Source: Intestinimonas massiliensis (ex Afouda et al. 2020) (GTDB taxonomy: Bacteria; Bacillota; Clostridia; Oscillospirales; Oscillospiraceae). Taken from it: a DNA stretch of 56,634 nucleotides. Shown here in pieces: positions 46,901-55,301 of this stretch; the stretch's first letter is position 1; every line of letters starts with the position of its first letter. Made by a program: the position numbers and the translations under genes. The notes beneath the pieces are model-generated. The model saw only the letters and a program-made list of their open reading frames with translations. It did no database searches and was not told the DNA's origin. The stretch covers positions 1,438,222-1,494,855 of the forward strand of contig NZ_LR131147.1 of NCBI RefSeq assembly GCF_900626285.1. Reading direction: 5' to 3'.

Positions 46901-49885
46901 TCAGTCTTGCTCCCAGAAGTGGAGCACCAGGGTGTCCGGGTCTCCCCGCTTGGTCAGGGTGGTCCGATCCCCGTGTTGGGTCATGGTCCAGCCCTCGGAG
47001 GGGGTGGATACAGTACCCTCCACCTCCACTTCCATCAGACCGCCTGTGGCAAAGTCGATGGTCAGGCTGTCCCCGTCCCAGGTCAGATCTGCGGGCAGGT
47101 TGACCTGCCGCAGGTAGGTCCCCTCCCGCTGGCCCTTCCAGACGGTGACCTCCTTGTCCAGGGACAGGTACAGGCTGTTGCCCTCCTGCCGCCACACCGA
47201 GGCGTCGGTCACATAGTCGGAGGCGGAACAGCCCTCCCCGAAGGTGAGCTTCACGCCCACGGCGCTCTGGTAGTCCTCGTCATACAGGGCCAGGTCGGTG
47301 CGCAGGGCGGAGGCGGACAGGCGGACCGCACCGTTTTCCCCGTCCACCGCGGCGGATACCGCCGTGTTGAGGGCGGCGGCGGAGGCGCAGGCCAGCTGAT
47401 CCTCCCGGATGCAGGTGTAGCCGTAGGTATCCAGGAAGTCGGACATGACCCCGACTGCTTTTCTGGCCTCGGTGTCGTCCCGGTAGATCCAGTCGCAGTG
47501 GTAATAGAGGAACATGGGGTTGCCGTACCGGGCGGCGATGGCCTGCCAGTCGTCCCCCTTGTAGAACAGGGTGGAGGCGTTGAGCATCAGCATGGTGGGC
47601 TCTCCCCCGTCCTCCAGGAAGAAGGGCAGGGCCAGCACGTTCTCCGCCGACACCTGCGGGGTGGCGGAGGAGTGGGGCAGCTCGGTGCCCGAGTTCCACA
47701 GCATGCCGCTGTTGTACTGGGCCAGATAGGTCTGGGCAGGGCCGTACACGCTGGAATGCCAGGTGTGCTGGTTGTTGCCCACCCGGGTCAGGTCCACCCC
47801 GTAGGAGGCCAGGGCCTCCATGTGGCGGTCAAACTCCCGCTGCTCGTACCCCGCCGAGGCGTACCAGTGGGTGAGGGTGTGGACCCCCAGGTAGTAGTTC
47901 TTCTCCTTCATCCAGTCCACCTGCTCCTGGAGCTGCTCCCGGAAGGGGAAGTACTCCGAGTCGATGGGGCAGGGCAGGCCGTACTCCAGCTGGCCGCAGA
48001 TCAGGTCCAGGGCCCCGTCCCCGTTGACGTCGTAAAACACCGGCTTGCAGTTGTTGCCGAATTTCAGGTGGCTGTTGCCCTTGTAGTTCTGTTCATTTCC
48101 CTCGAAATAGCCGGTGAAGGTGTAGCCGCTCCCCTGCCGCACCAGCTTGGCCACATAGCCGTGGAAGGTGCCCAGGGCGATGTCCAGGGTGCCGTCCCCG
48201 TTCAGGTCCACGGCGCAGGGGGCCGCCCAGTCGGCGATCTCCTCGGGCAGGTCAATGGTCTGTTTCGTGCCGAAGCCGCCGCCGGACTTGCCTTTGTAGA
48301 GGGCCAGGCCGCCGCCGGCGGAGCCCACCAGCAGGTCGGCAACGCCGTCGCTATCCATGTCTGCGGTTTCCGGGAAGGTCTGCACCTCCCCCATGCCCGG
48401 GTCCAGCAGCAGCCGGGGGGCCTCAAAGGTCAGCCCGCCCAGGCCCCGGAGCCAGTACACCTTGCCGTCTCCCGCGCCGGTGACCACATCGGGGGTGCCG
48501 TCCCCGTCCACGTCCAGAATGGCGGGGGCAGAGTGGCCGCCGGACACGCTGAGATTGGCTCCGGTACCGTCTGTCAGCATCACCGGGGTGTCCACGGTGA
48601 ACCGCTGGTCGTTGTCCAGCAGCTCATAGCAGTAGAACTGGCCGTCGCCGCTGCCGCACAGCAGCTCGTCGGTCCCGTCCCCATCCACGTCACCGATGGT
48701 GGGATAGGCCCGCTCGGTATAGCCGCCGTCGTCGCTGAAATAGCTGACGGTGTTCTCCACCCACACCTGGCTGAGCCAGTCGTTGTCGCACACCACATGG
48801 GTGCCGGAGGAGTAGATCCCCTCGTACTCGTCCAGGTCATAGTCCAGGCCGCTGTCGCTCTTGTTCACCAGATAGGTGACGCTCTCCGCCCGCAGCAGCC
48901 ACCAGTAGGGGTCCCGCACCAAGGTGTAGGAGGGGATCTGTCCCGCCTCCTCCGCCAGCTGGGCAAACTGACCCGCCGAGTCCTCCCGGATGGCGGTGAT
49001 CTCCTCATAGTGGATCTCCCAGGCGGCGGGGTTGGTGCCGAAGGGGCCGTAGACCCGCTCCACGGCATAGCCGTACTCCTCCATGGACCGATAGGCCAGC
49101 AGCTTGCCGTAGAACAGCCGGTCGGCGCTGTTGGTGGTGTTGGCAAAGGGCTCCTGCCCTTCCTCACTGGCCGTCAGGGTGGGGGAATTGATGGAGTAGC
49201 GGTTGGGCAGCATGGGGTTGGTGAGCAGCACCTGTCCCTCCCCCACGTCGTTGAAGGTGTAGAGGGCCAGCTCCCCCGCCATGGCGATGGCCCGGGCGGT
49301 GGTGACGGTAAAGCCGCAGCCGTAGTCCTCCCCGGCCAGGGTCTCGGCGTTCTTGTAGCTGGGATAGAGGGCGGCGAAGTCCCGGATCAGCCCCTGGAAG
49401 CCGGAGAGGTTTTCCTCCACCTCCGGCCAGGTCAGCTCAGCGGGCAGCCCGTCCAGGGCGGTTCCCCCGGAGATACCCAGAAACTCCGCCGGGAACCGGT
49501 CCCAGAAGCAGTTGTCCAGCACCAGCAGGCCGCCGTTTTCCACATAGTCCATCAGCGCCCGCCTGGTCTGATCCCAGTTTTCCCCGTCCAGCAGGTCGGG
49601 ATCGGCGATCACCAGGTCGCAGCCGCTGAAATCGTCCGCTGTCCCCAGTTCCCGGGCGGTCACATTGGCCAGGGAGCTGTACTCCAGGTGGCTCAGGGTA
49701 TCCTGCCAGCCGCCGGAGGTCCCGGCGTGGAGCACCCCAGCGGTCAGGTCGGCCTGCTGGGTGATATTCAGTCCTTCCGGCGCCCCGCCGGGAGTCTCTC
49801 CCTGACGGCGGCAGCCGGAGGTCCCCAGTGCCATCAGCGCCGCCAGCGCTCCCGCGGCTATCCGGACGCCCCAGTTCCTTCTCAT
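46901..49885 (-). CDS. Secreted FG-GAP/VCBS protein with amidotransferase-like and deacetylase-like domains
   Basis: A 994-residue protein, first gene of the operon. Residues 1-25: signal peptide ending GTSGC, close to a lipobox. Residues ~40-330: alpha/beta domain like a catalytically silent class I amidotransferase (DDFSGCDLVIADPDLLDGEN ... VENGGLLVLDNCFWDRFPAE). Residues ~395-640: five FG-GAP/VCBS repeats with DxDxDG calcium loops. Residues ~640-850: deacetylase-like barrel (YYLGVHTLTHWYASAGYEQR, HCDWIYRDD). The end is beta-rich. Likely surface protein that binds or trims the polymer; the domain assignments in the first and third parts are tentative. Confidence 0.75.
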   Translation of the reverse strand: MRRNWGVRIAAGALAALMALGTSGCRRQGETPGGAPEGLNITQQADLTAGVLHAGTSGGWQDTLSHLEYSSLANVTARELGTADDFSGCDLVIADPDLLDGENWDQTRRALMDYVENGGLLVLDNCFWDRFPAEFLGISGGTALDGLPAELTWPEVEENLSGFQGLIRDFAALYPSYKNAETLAGEDYGCGFTVTTARAIAMAGELALYTFNDVGEGQVLLTNPMLPNRYSINSPTLTASEEGQEPFANTTNSADRLFYGKLLAYRSMEEYGYAVERVYGPFGTNPAAWEIHYEEITAIREDSAGQFAQLAEEAGQIPSYTLVRDPYWWLLRAESVTYLVNKSDSGLDYDLDEYEGIYSSGTHVVCDNDWLSQVWVENTVSYFSDDGGYTERAYPTIGDVDGDGTDELLCGSGDGQFYCYELLDNDQRFTVDTPVMLTDGTGANLSVSGGHSAPAILDVDGDGTPDVVTGAGDGKVYWLRGLGGLTFEAPRLLLDPGMGEVQTFPETADMDSDGVADLLVGSAGGGLALYKGKSGGGFGTKQTIDLPEEIADWAAPCAVDLNGDGTLDIALGTFHGYVAKLVRQGSGYTFTGYFEGNEQNYKGNSHLKFGNNCKPVFYDVNGDGALDLICGQLEYGLPCPIDSEYFPFREQLQEQVDWMKEKNYYLGVHTLTHWYASAGYEQREFDRHMEALASYGVDLTRVGNNQHTWHSSVYGPAQTYLAQYNSGMLWNSGTELPHSSATPQVSAENVLALPFFLEDGGEPTMLMLNASTLFYKGDDWQAIAARYGNPMFLYYHCDWIYRDDTEARKAVGVMSDFLDTYGYTCIREDQLACASAAALNTAVSAAVDGENGAVRLSASALRTDLALYDEDYQSAVGVKLTFGEGCSASDYVTDASVWRQEGNSLYLSLDKEVTVWKGQREGTYLRQVNLPADLTWDGDSLTIDFATGGLMEVEVEGTVSTPSEGWTMTQHGDRTTLTKRGDPDTLVLHFWEQD

Positions 49886-49922
49886 GATCCGGCTCCTTTC
49901 CTCGCATGTACTCTAAACAATT

Positions 49923-49951
49923 AAAATATCACAAGATACCCTTTTTTTCAA
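49923..49951 (-). promoter_or_regulatory. Promoter of the dlt-like operon
   Basis: TTGAAA (49951-49946), 17 bases, TATTTT (49928-49923) on minus, 38 bases upstream of the ATG at 49885, which has AAAGGAG. The only promoter-like sequence seen ahead of the nine genes. Confidence 0.65.
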
Positions 49952-49965
49952 TAGTTCCTGTCTTA

Positions 49966-51261
49966 TCAGAAGGAATACCGGCCGTCGCCCTTCCGGGTCA
50001 GGGCGCTCTGGTAGAAGGCAGCGCAGGCTCCGGCCAGGTAGTCCGGATCCTTACTTCCGGCGGTCTCCACGGCGGAGTGCATGGCCAGCTGGGCCATGCC
50101 GATATCCACCATGGGGATGCTCACCTGCTGGCCCAGCAGATTGCCCAGGGTGGAGCCGCCCGGCTCGTCGGCCCGGTTGGCAAAGGTCTGCACCGGCACC
50201 CCCGCCTTTTGGCAGACCGCCCGGAACACTCCTGCGGTCAGGGAGTTTGTGGTATACTTCTGATTGGCGGAGTATTTGACCACCACACCCCCGTTGGGGT
50301 ACACCCGGTTGGCCGGGTCGGACTTCTCGGTAAAGTTGGGGTGGACGGCGTGGCCGTTGTCGGCGCTGAGGAGCATACTGCCCGCCAGGGCCATCCTCTG
50401 CTCCTGCCCGTCCATGCTCAGGCAGCAGGCGATCCGCTCCAGCACATCCGGCAGGAAGGTGCTCAGGGCGCCCTGCCGGGTACCGCTGCCCACCTCTTCG
50501 TTGTCAAAGAGGCAGTAGATCTGGCCTGTTTTCTCCTGACCTCCGGCGGAGATCAGGCCCTCCAGGCAGGCCCAGGCGCAGCCCAGGTCGTCGATGCGGG
50601 GGGCCTGAAACAGCTCCCCTTCCGCGCCCAGCACCACCGGCTTCTGCCGGGGGCAGAGCACCAGATCCCAGGCCAGCAGGGCCTCTTTTTCCACACCCAG
50701 CTCCTCCGCCAGCAGCTCGGTGAGGGAGCGGCTCCCGGTCAGGCCGTACAGGGGCTGCATATCCCGCTGGGGGTTGTACTCATGGCCCTTGTTCACGTCC
50801 CGCTGCATATGGATGGCCAGGCTGGGAATGGTGAGCAGATCCCGGTCCAGATACACCAGCCTGCTCTCCGCGCCGCCCCCGGTGCGCACCAGCACCCGGC
50901 CGGCCACCGTCAGGGGCCGGTCCAGCCAGGAGGCACAGTTCATCCCACCGTATCCCTCCACCGCCAGCCGCAGATAGGTCTTGTCCCCCTCCAGCCTGTC
51001 GTTCTTCACCGCGAAGGTGGGAGAATCGCTGTGGGCAGCGGTGAGAAGCCAGCGCTCCGGCTTCTGCCAGGGCAGCCGGAAGGCGATGAGGCTGCTCTGA
51101 TTCCGGGTGACGTAGTAGCCCTGACCCGGGGTCAGCTCCCACTTTTCATGCTCCTCCAGAGGAAGGAATCCCGCCCCCTCCAGCAGTTTCGCGGCATACG
51201 CCGCCGCGTGGTAAGGGCTGGGGCTGCGCTCTATAAAGTCCATCAGTGCCTGTACACTCAT
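49966..51261 (-). CDS. apeB: M18 family aminopeptidase
   Basis: A 431-residue aspartyl aminopeptidase-type metalloprotease. Metal ligands: His in LLTAAHSDSPTFAVK, Asp in RIDDLGCAWACLEGL, Glu pair in CLFDNEEVGSGTRQGA, Asp in LSADNGHAVHPNF, and a late His in MAQLAMHSAVETAGS. Cytoplasmic and removes N-terminal acidic residues. AAAGGAG before the ATG. It is separated from the dlt-like operon by that operon's promoter. Confidence 0.94.
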   Translation of the reverse strand: MSVQALMDFIERSPSPYHAAAYAAKLLEGAGFLPLEEHEKWELTPGQGYYVTRNQSSLIAFRLPWQKPERWLLTAAHSDSPTFAVKNDRLEGDKTYLRLAVEGYGGMNCASWLDRPLTVAGRVLVRTGGGAESRLVYLDRDLLTIPSLAIHMQRDVNKGHEYNPQRDMQPLYGLTGSRSLTELLAEELGVEKEALLAWDLVLCPRQKPVVLGAEGELFQAPRIDDLGCAWACLEGLISAGGQEKTGQIYCLFDNEEVGSGTRQGALSTFLPDVLERIACCLSMDGQEQRMALAGSMLLSADNGHAVHPNFTEKSDPANRVYPNGGVVVKYSANQKYTTNSLTAGVFRAVCQKAGVPVQTFANRADEPGGSTLGNLLGQQVSIPMVDIGMAQLAMHSAVETAGSKDPDYLAGACAAFYQSALTRKGDGRYSF

Positions 51262-51397
51262 AGCACATATCTCCTTTCGTGAATGGCCCCCTCATTGTAT
51301 CACGCCGGGGGTCCTGTGGCAATCTTCCCGCATTTTTTCAGTTTCAGCGGAGCATTCTGACCCGCTCAAGCGTATTAAGGGTGAAGGAGGGAGGAAG

Positions 51398-51868
51398 ATG
51401 ACGGAATCCAACCGGTTGGAAGCTGTGATCCGAACCTATGAAAACACCCTGTACCGCGCGGCTCTGGCCATTCTGGGGGACCCCCATGAGGCGGAGGACG
51501 TGGTACAGGAGGCCTTCCTGCGCCTGTGGGAAAAGGCCCCGGAATTTGAAAGCCCCGCCCATGAGCGAGCCTGGCTTCTGAAAGTGGCCGTCAACGGCTG
51601 CAAAAGCCGCCTGCGCTCCCCCTGGCACCGGCGCACCGCCCCGCTGCTGGACAGCTACCCCGCCGCCGATCCGGAGGAGCAGGCGGTGCTGGAGGTGATC
51701 CAGTCCCTGCCCCCCAAGGACCGGACGGTGCTCCACCTCTATTATTATGAGGGCTATCAGACCGCCGAGATCGCGGCCATGACCGGCTGGCGGGAGGGCA
51801 CCGTCCGCTCCCGGCTGGCCCGGGCCCGGGACAGGCTGCGCCAGCTGCTGAAAGGAGAATGGGAATGA
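51398..51868 (+). CDS. ECF-type RNA polymerase sigma factor
   Basis: A 156-residue sigma-70 family protein: region 2 'YENTLYRAALAILGDPHEAE' and DVVQEAFLRLWEKAPEFES, and region 4 'SLPPKDRTVLHLYYYEGYQT' then AEIAAMTGWREGTVRSRLAR. GAAGGAGG upstream. Co-transcribed with its putative anti-sigma factor through a 4-base overlap (ATGA). A GTTTCA ... CGTATT pair upstream may be an autoregulated ECF promoter, but this is weak. Confidence 0.93.
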   Translation: MTESNRLEAVIRTYENTLYRAALAILGDPHEAEDVVQEAFLRLWEKAPEFESPAHERAWLLKVAVNGCKSRLRSPWHRRTAPLLDSYPAADPEEQAVLEVIQSLPPKDRTVLHLYYYEGYQTAEIAAMTGWREGTVRSRLARARDRLRQLLKGEWE

Positions 51869-53202
51869 ACCGCTATCGGAATTATATGGACCGCATCACC
51901 GCCCCCGCCGGGCTCCATGAAAAGCTGCTGGCCGGGGAACCACCCCGCCGCCGGAAGGCCCGGTACGCCCCCGCCCTGGGTCTGGCAGCCGCCTGCTGCC
52001 TGCTGGCGGTGGTGGGCCTGTGGCAGCCCTGGACGGACACACCGGCTCAGGAGGTCTCCCCCACCGCCGGCGTGGCTGCCACACCCGGCACAGTGGAGAG
52101 CGCCCCGCCGGAGCAGGACACGGAACACACCCTGACTGTGGGAGGCGACCCCTTCCAGGGTCAGCCCCACACCTTTTTCGGTATCCCCACCCTCTCTTTC
52201 CCCGACTGCACCGATTCCGAAGCAATCATGGTGGATTACGCCCCCCGGGAGGGCTGGTTTTCCGAGCCCATGACCGCCCAGGACATTCTGGGTATCTTCG
52301 GCGGAGGGGAGGAGATTCCCTGGAACCTGTACTGGTATGATTTCGGTCTGGACGGCACGGTGATCTACAACGCCGACGGCACGGTGTATAACGCCTCCAT
52401 CCGGGGTGTCCGGGATACGGAATCCTTCACCCTCACCCTCTGGCCCGGCCAGTACCCCCAGAGGAGCACGGTCTACATCGACGCCGCCGTCCAGGAAGTG
52501 GACGGTGTGGAAGTCACCAGTTCCATGGTCTACGCCGACGAAAACGGCGACCGCCGGTATGAGATCACCTGTCAGGCCACCTTCCAGGTGGGAGATCTGG
52601 GCATGGACTTCGTCTACACCGGGGAGGACGGGGACAGAGCCACCATGCTGCCCTGTGTGTTCCTGTGGAACGCCCTCCAGGCGGACGGAACCATCACCAC
52701 CGAACATCTGGCTCCCGATTCCATCCCGGAGCAGCGCGATGAGGAATTGACCCAGGAGGAGGCCTATGAGGAGGATCTGGCGGTTTTCCTCCCCGACCCG
52801 GAGGCGCTGCCCCTGGGCTTCCGGTTTGGGAACGCCCACCGGAGGCTGTACCAGGACCGGGATTCTCTCAGCATTATGTTTACCCACAGCTACGGCTACC
52901 TCTATGTCCAGGTCATGCGCTTCCCCGCTTACGCCAGCCTTCCGGCCCCCGACTTCCAGCCCGGCGAGGTCACCTCCTCCGCCCTGGAGGCGTGGGGCAG
53001 CTACGGGGACGACGGGCTGTGGGACACCTCCGCCTGGCAGTACGACACCTTTACCCTCCACTACCCCCAGGCAGACGGCTCCACCGTGGTGGTGAGCTGG
53101 AGCGCAAAGGGGATCTCCCCTGCCGACCTGGCCGGGCTGGTCAACGGCAACACCATGGCCCTGCCGGAGAAGGATGGGCTCCTGGCATTTCCTCTGGAAT
53201 AA
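51865..53202 (+). CDS. Putative membrane anti-sigma factor
   Basis: A 445-residue protein. The ATG at 51865 is used because AAAGGAG is 8-9 bases upstream and the overlap is ATGA; an ATG at 51859 is too close. A short basic cytoplasmic part (MNRYRNYMDRITAPAGLHEK) precedes one transmembrane helix (about residues 33-55) and a ~390-residue extracellular part with beta-rich repeats and no known domain. Gene order (sigma then anchored protein) is typical of ECF/anti-sigma pairs. Confidence 0.75.
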   Translation: MNRYRNYMDRITAPAGLHEKLLAGEPPRRRKARYAPALGLAAACCLLAVVGLWQPWTDTPAQEVSPTAGVAATPGTVESAPPEQDTEHTLTVGGDPFQGQPHTFFGIPTLSFPDCTDSEAIMVDYAPREGWFSEPMTAQDILGIFGGGEEIPWNLYWYDFGLDGTVIYNADGTVYNASIRGVRDTESFTLTLWPGQYPQRSTVYIDAAVQEVDGVEVTSSMVYADENGDRRYEITCQATFQVGDLGMDFVYTGEDGDRATMLPCVFLWNALQADGTITTEHLAPDSIPEQRDEELTQEEAYEEDLAVFLPDPEALPLGFRFGNAHRRLYQDRDSLSIMFTHSYGYLYVQVMRFPAYASLPAPDFQPGEVTSSALEAWGSYGDDGLWDTSAWQYDTFTLHYPQADGSTVVVSWSAKGISPADLAGLVNGNTMALPEKDGLLAFPLE

Positions 53203-53206
53203 CGAA

Positions 53207-53240
53207 AGAAGCGGGAGCCGCAGGGCTCCCGCTTCTTCTT
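53207..53240. terminator. Bidirectional terminator, anti-sigma and lrgB
   Basis: 13-bp stem AGAAGCGGGAGCC/GGCTCCCGCTTCT, loop GCAG, followed by TCTT. Confidence 0.85.
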
Positions 53241-53922
53241 ATGGCACCAGGAACAGGGAAATGATCACGGTAATCATGCCGCACACCCCGATGGCCAGGC
53301 CGCTCATGGCCCCCTCGGTCTCTCCCAGCTCCAGGGCCTTGGAGGTGCCCACCGCGTGGGAGCAGGCGCCGATGGCCAGACCGGCGGCCACCGGGTCCTT
53401 GACCCGGAACACCTTGATGAGCAAAGGTGCGAAGATACTGCCCAGGATACCGGTGATGATGACCGCCACCACGGTGATGGCCTGGATCCCTCCCAGGCTC
53501 TGGGACACGCTGATGGCGATGGGGGTGGTCACCGACTTGGGCAGCAGGGAGGCGGTGACCGCCTGATCCAGCCGGAACAGGCGGCACAGGCCGTAGATGC
53601 TGCCCATGGAGGTGAGGGACCCGGCGGTGCAGCCCACCAGAATGGGCAGCCAGTTTTCCTTCAGCAGCTGGATGCGGGTGTAGATGGACACCGCCAAGCA
53701 GGCGGTGGCGGGGGCCAGAAACATATTGATGATGGCGCCGCCCTGGTCATAGGCCTCATAGGGGATCCGGCAGATCAGCAGCACGGCGGACACCAGCACG
53801 ATGGCGATAAGCAGGGGGTTGCACAGCTCCAGTCCGGTCTTTTTCCGGATCTGCACACCGATCAGGAAGGCCAGGATACTGAGGGAGATGCCAAAGAAAG
53901 GGGACGCAAAGAGTTCAGACAT
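53239..53922 (-). CDS. lrgB: LrgB/CidB-family membrane protein
   Basis: A 227-residue protein with ~6-7 transmembrane helices: 'FFGISLSILAFLIGVQIRKK', 'AIINMFLAPATACLAVSIYT', 'SLLPKSVTTPIAISVSQSLG', 'AAGLAIGACSHAVGTSKALE'. The PKSVTTPIA and HAxGTxKA motifs define LrgB. With LrgA it modulates murein hydrolase activity or transports pyruvate/glycolate-type metabolites. It overlaps lrgA by 8 bases. Confidence 0.93.
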   Translation of the reverse strand: MSELFASPFFGISLSILAFLIGVQIRKKTGLELCNPLLIAIVLVSAVLLICRIPYEAYDQGGAIINMFLAPATACLAVSIYTRIQLLKENWLPILVGCTAGSLTSMGSIYGLCRLFRLDQAVTASLLPKSVTTPIAISVSQSLGGIQAITVVAVIITGILGSIFAPLLIKVFRVKDPVAAGLAIGACSHAVGTSKALELGETEGAMSGLAIGVCGMITVIISLFLVP

Positions 53923-54280
53923 GATGTTTCCTCCGATTCATCAGGGCACGGGTCAGGCGCACGGTGTAAGCGGTTACCACGAAGGTAAGTACGGTGCTGA
54001 TCACGCATACCGCCAGCAGGGGCAGCAGGTTGCTGGCCAGCACGTCAAAGTAGTTGATGACGCTCACCCCGGCGGGGATAAAGAAGAAGGCCATATTGGA
54101 CAGCAGGAAGTCGGACTTTTCCCGGATGTGATCCACCCGCAGAATCCGCACCATCAGCAGGGCCAGCAGCAGAATCATTCCGATGACACTGGCGGGAAAC
54201 GCGATGGGAAGCAGTGCCTCAATAATCAAGCTGATCCAGCAGATGGAAAAAATGATGGCAATTTGGATGATGATTTTCAC
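53915..54280 (-). CDS. lrgA: LrgA/CidA-family holin-like protein
   Basis: About 121 residues, four transmembrane helices: 'IIIQIAIIFSICWISLIIEA', LLPIAFPASVIGMILLLALL, 'FLLSNMAFFFIPAGVSVINY'. The family motif PxPxSVIGMxLL is present as FPASVIGM. GTG start at 54280 is chosen because GGAGG lies ~10 bases upstream and because a promoter (TTGACA 54347-54342, 17 bases, TAGAAT 54324-54319) would start the message downstream of the ATGs at 54340 and 54331. Confidence 0.88.
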   Translation of the reverse strand: MKIIIQIAIIFSICWISLIIEALLPIAFPASVIGMILLLALLMVRILRVDHIREKSDFLLSNMAFFFIPAGVSVINYFDVLASNLLPLLAVCVISTVLTFVVTAYTVRLTRALMNRRKHHV

Positions 54281-54318
54281 TGATTTTCCGCCTCCGGGGG
54301 TATAAAATTCAATTTCCG

Positions 54319-54347
54319 ATTCTAAAGCCATCGCTCCCATTTGTCAA
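54319..54347 (-). promoter_or_regulatory. Promoter of lrgAB
   Basis: TTGACA (54347-54342), 17-base spacer, TAGAAT (54324-54319) on minus. Confidence 0.8.
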
Positions 54348-54349
54348 AC

Positions 54350-54773
54350 CAAGATTAACCGCTTTTTCGCCGCCGCTATGGTGCAATTTGCGCAAAAAGG
54401 CGCGCCGCGAAATTTGGTGAACGCCGATAAGGAAGTATCAAAGACATACTAACTTAACGGCTGACAAACAGGGTTGCTAAAATGAACCGGCGTGTTATTT
54501 CGCAATGAAATGGCACGCCGGTTTTCTACGCATTTCAAACTGCGTTTTCAAGGGTAAGAATGGCAAGATACCGCCGGCTATCCAAGCACGCTAGAAAGGC
54601 CCGGTAACATCGGGTTTTCTACCCTCTAAGTGCGTAGGCATAAACGTCATAATAGTAGCGGGCGCAAGTAGATTTCTGCTTGCGCCCGCTTGGTTACCAT
54701 ACAGCAAAGACGGAGGAAGCCGTCAAGGGCGCGAAGCGTTCATCTCGACCCTTGACGGCTTCCTTTGGCTTTG
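54350..54773. other. Non-coding edge of mobile DNA with strong hairpins
   Basis: No gene seen. GC content falls compared with the left. It holds AACCGGCGTG (54485-54494) / CACGCCGGTT (54514-54523) with an inner ATTTC/GAAAT, AGCGGGCGCAAG (54657-54668) / CTTGCGCCCGCT (54679-54690), and the 16-bp stem 54714-54729 / 54749-54764 extended outward by AGCAAAG/CTTTGCT. The last probably terminates the HTH gene at 54774. Boundary with the chromosome lies somewhere near 54350-54480. Confidence 0.6.
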
Positions 54774-55010
54774 CTATTTCTTTACCACGATGGCTTCCAC
54801 CAATTTTGCCTGTAAGCGGTGCTTCATGTACTCGTCAATGCCGATGTGCGGCAAACCATCTTTGTCATAGAGAGTTCGCATACAAATCTTGTTGATGTAG
54901 CGGTCGTAGTACCGCAAGATGCGCTCCAATGCTAATGGATCACCGGCGCGGGCCGCTTCGATCACGTCCATGGGCAAAAGCACTCTGCCGTTAAAAGTTG
55001 GTTGCTTCAT
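54774..55010 (-). CDS. Small HTH-type protein of Tn916-like conjugative elements
   Basis: A 78-residue protein: LLPMDVIEAARAGDPLALER followed by ILRYYDRYINKICMRT and YMKHRLQAKLVEAIVVKK. This pattern (helix, AARAGDPxAxxxILxxYxxYI, xRLxxxLxxAI) is that of the Orf8/HTH-domain proteins beside the sigma-like regulator in Tn916-family and related integrative elements. Here it is alone, without its usual neighbours, so it is likely a remnant. The IS110 element lies upstream of it, possibly separating it from its former promoter region. Confidence 0.8.
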   Translation of the reverse strand: MKQPTFNGRVLLPMDVIEAARAGDPLALERILRYYDRYINKICMRTLYDKDGLPHIGIDEYMKHRLQAKLVEAIVVKK

Positions 55011-55046
55011 GTTAGTTTCTCACTCCTATTACAATAAATTTGGACA

Positions 55047-55260
55047 GGAAAGCCGGGCAGCCAGTCCGGCTTTCCCTCCATCTCGTGCCTAAGCTACAAT
55101 AAGAGGAGCAACTGGCTGACCACTCACTCCTTGGGCTTGTAAGTCCGTACGAAAGACTGTCAGCCATCCTCTTGTTGTAGCGTTCGATTTCAGCAGGTTG
55201 AGCCACCGGATGCCGGGGAGTTCGCGTCACCCAATAGATTGAATCGGCAACGAGAAAAGA
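55047..55260 (+). ncRNA. Candidate IS110 bridge RNA
   Basis: Upstream of the transposase lie a hairpin GGAAAGCCGG/CCGGCTTTCC (55047-55056, 55066-55075) and a large nested stem. The outer arm CTACAATAAGAGGA (55094-55107) pairs with TCCTCTTGTTGTAG (55167-55180) with one G-U; the inner arm GGCTGAC (55114-55120) pairs with GTCAGCC (55159-55165), leaving a 38-base loop. A weaker GCAAC/GTTGC stem follows. IS110-group elements encode a guide (bridge) RNA in this position. Ends are not defined. Confidence 0.6.
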
Positions 55261-55301
55261 TGGATTCCGGTTGCAGATTCTTTAGTATTGGAGGAATGTG
55301 G

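Noticed and set aside
45419..49924. A 1501-codon open frame on plus antisense to three genes
   Set aside because: It is a high-GC shadow of the minus-strand genes: repetitive Gly/Ala/His/Gln-rich translation, no ribosome-binding site and no family signature.
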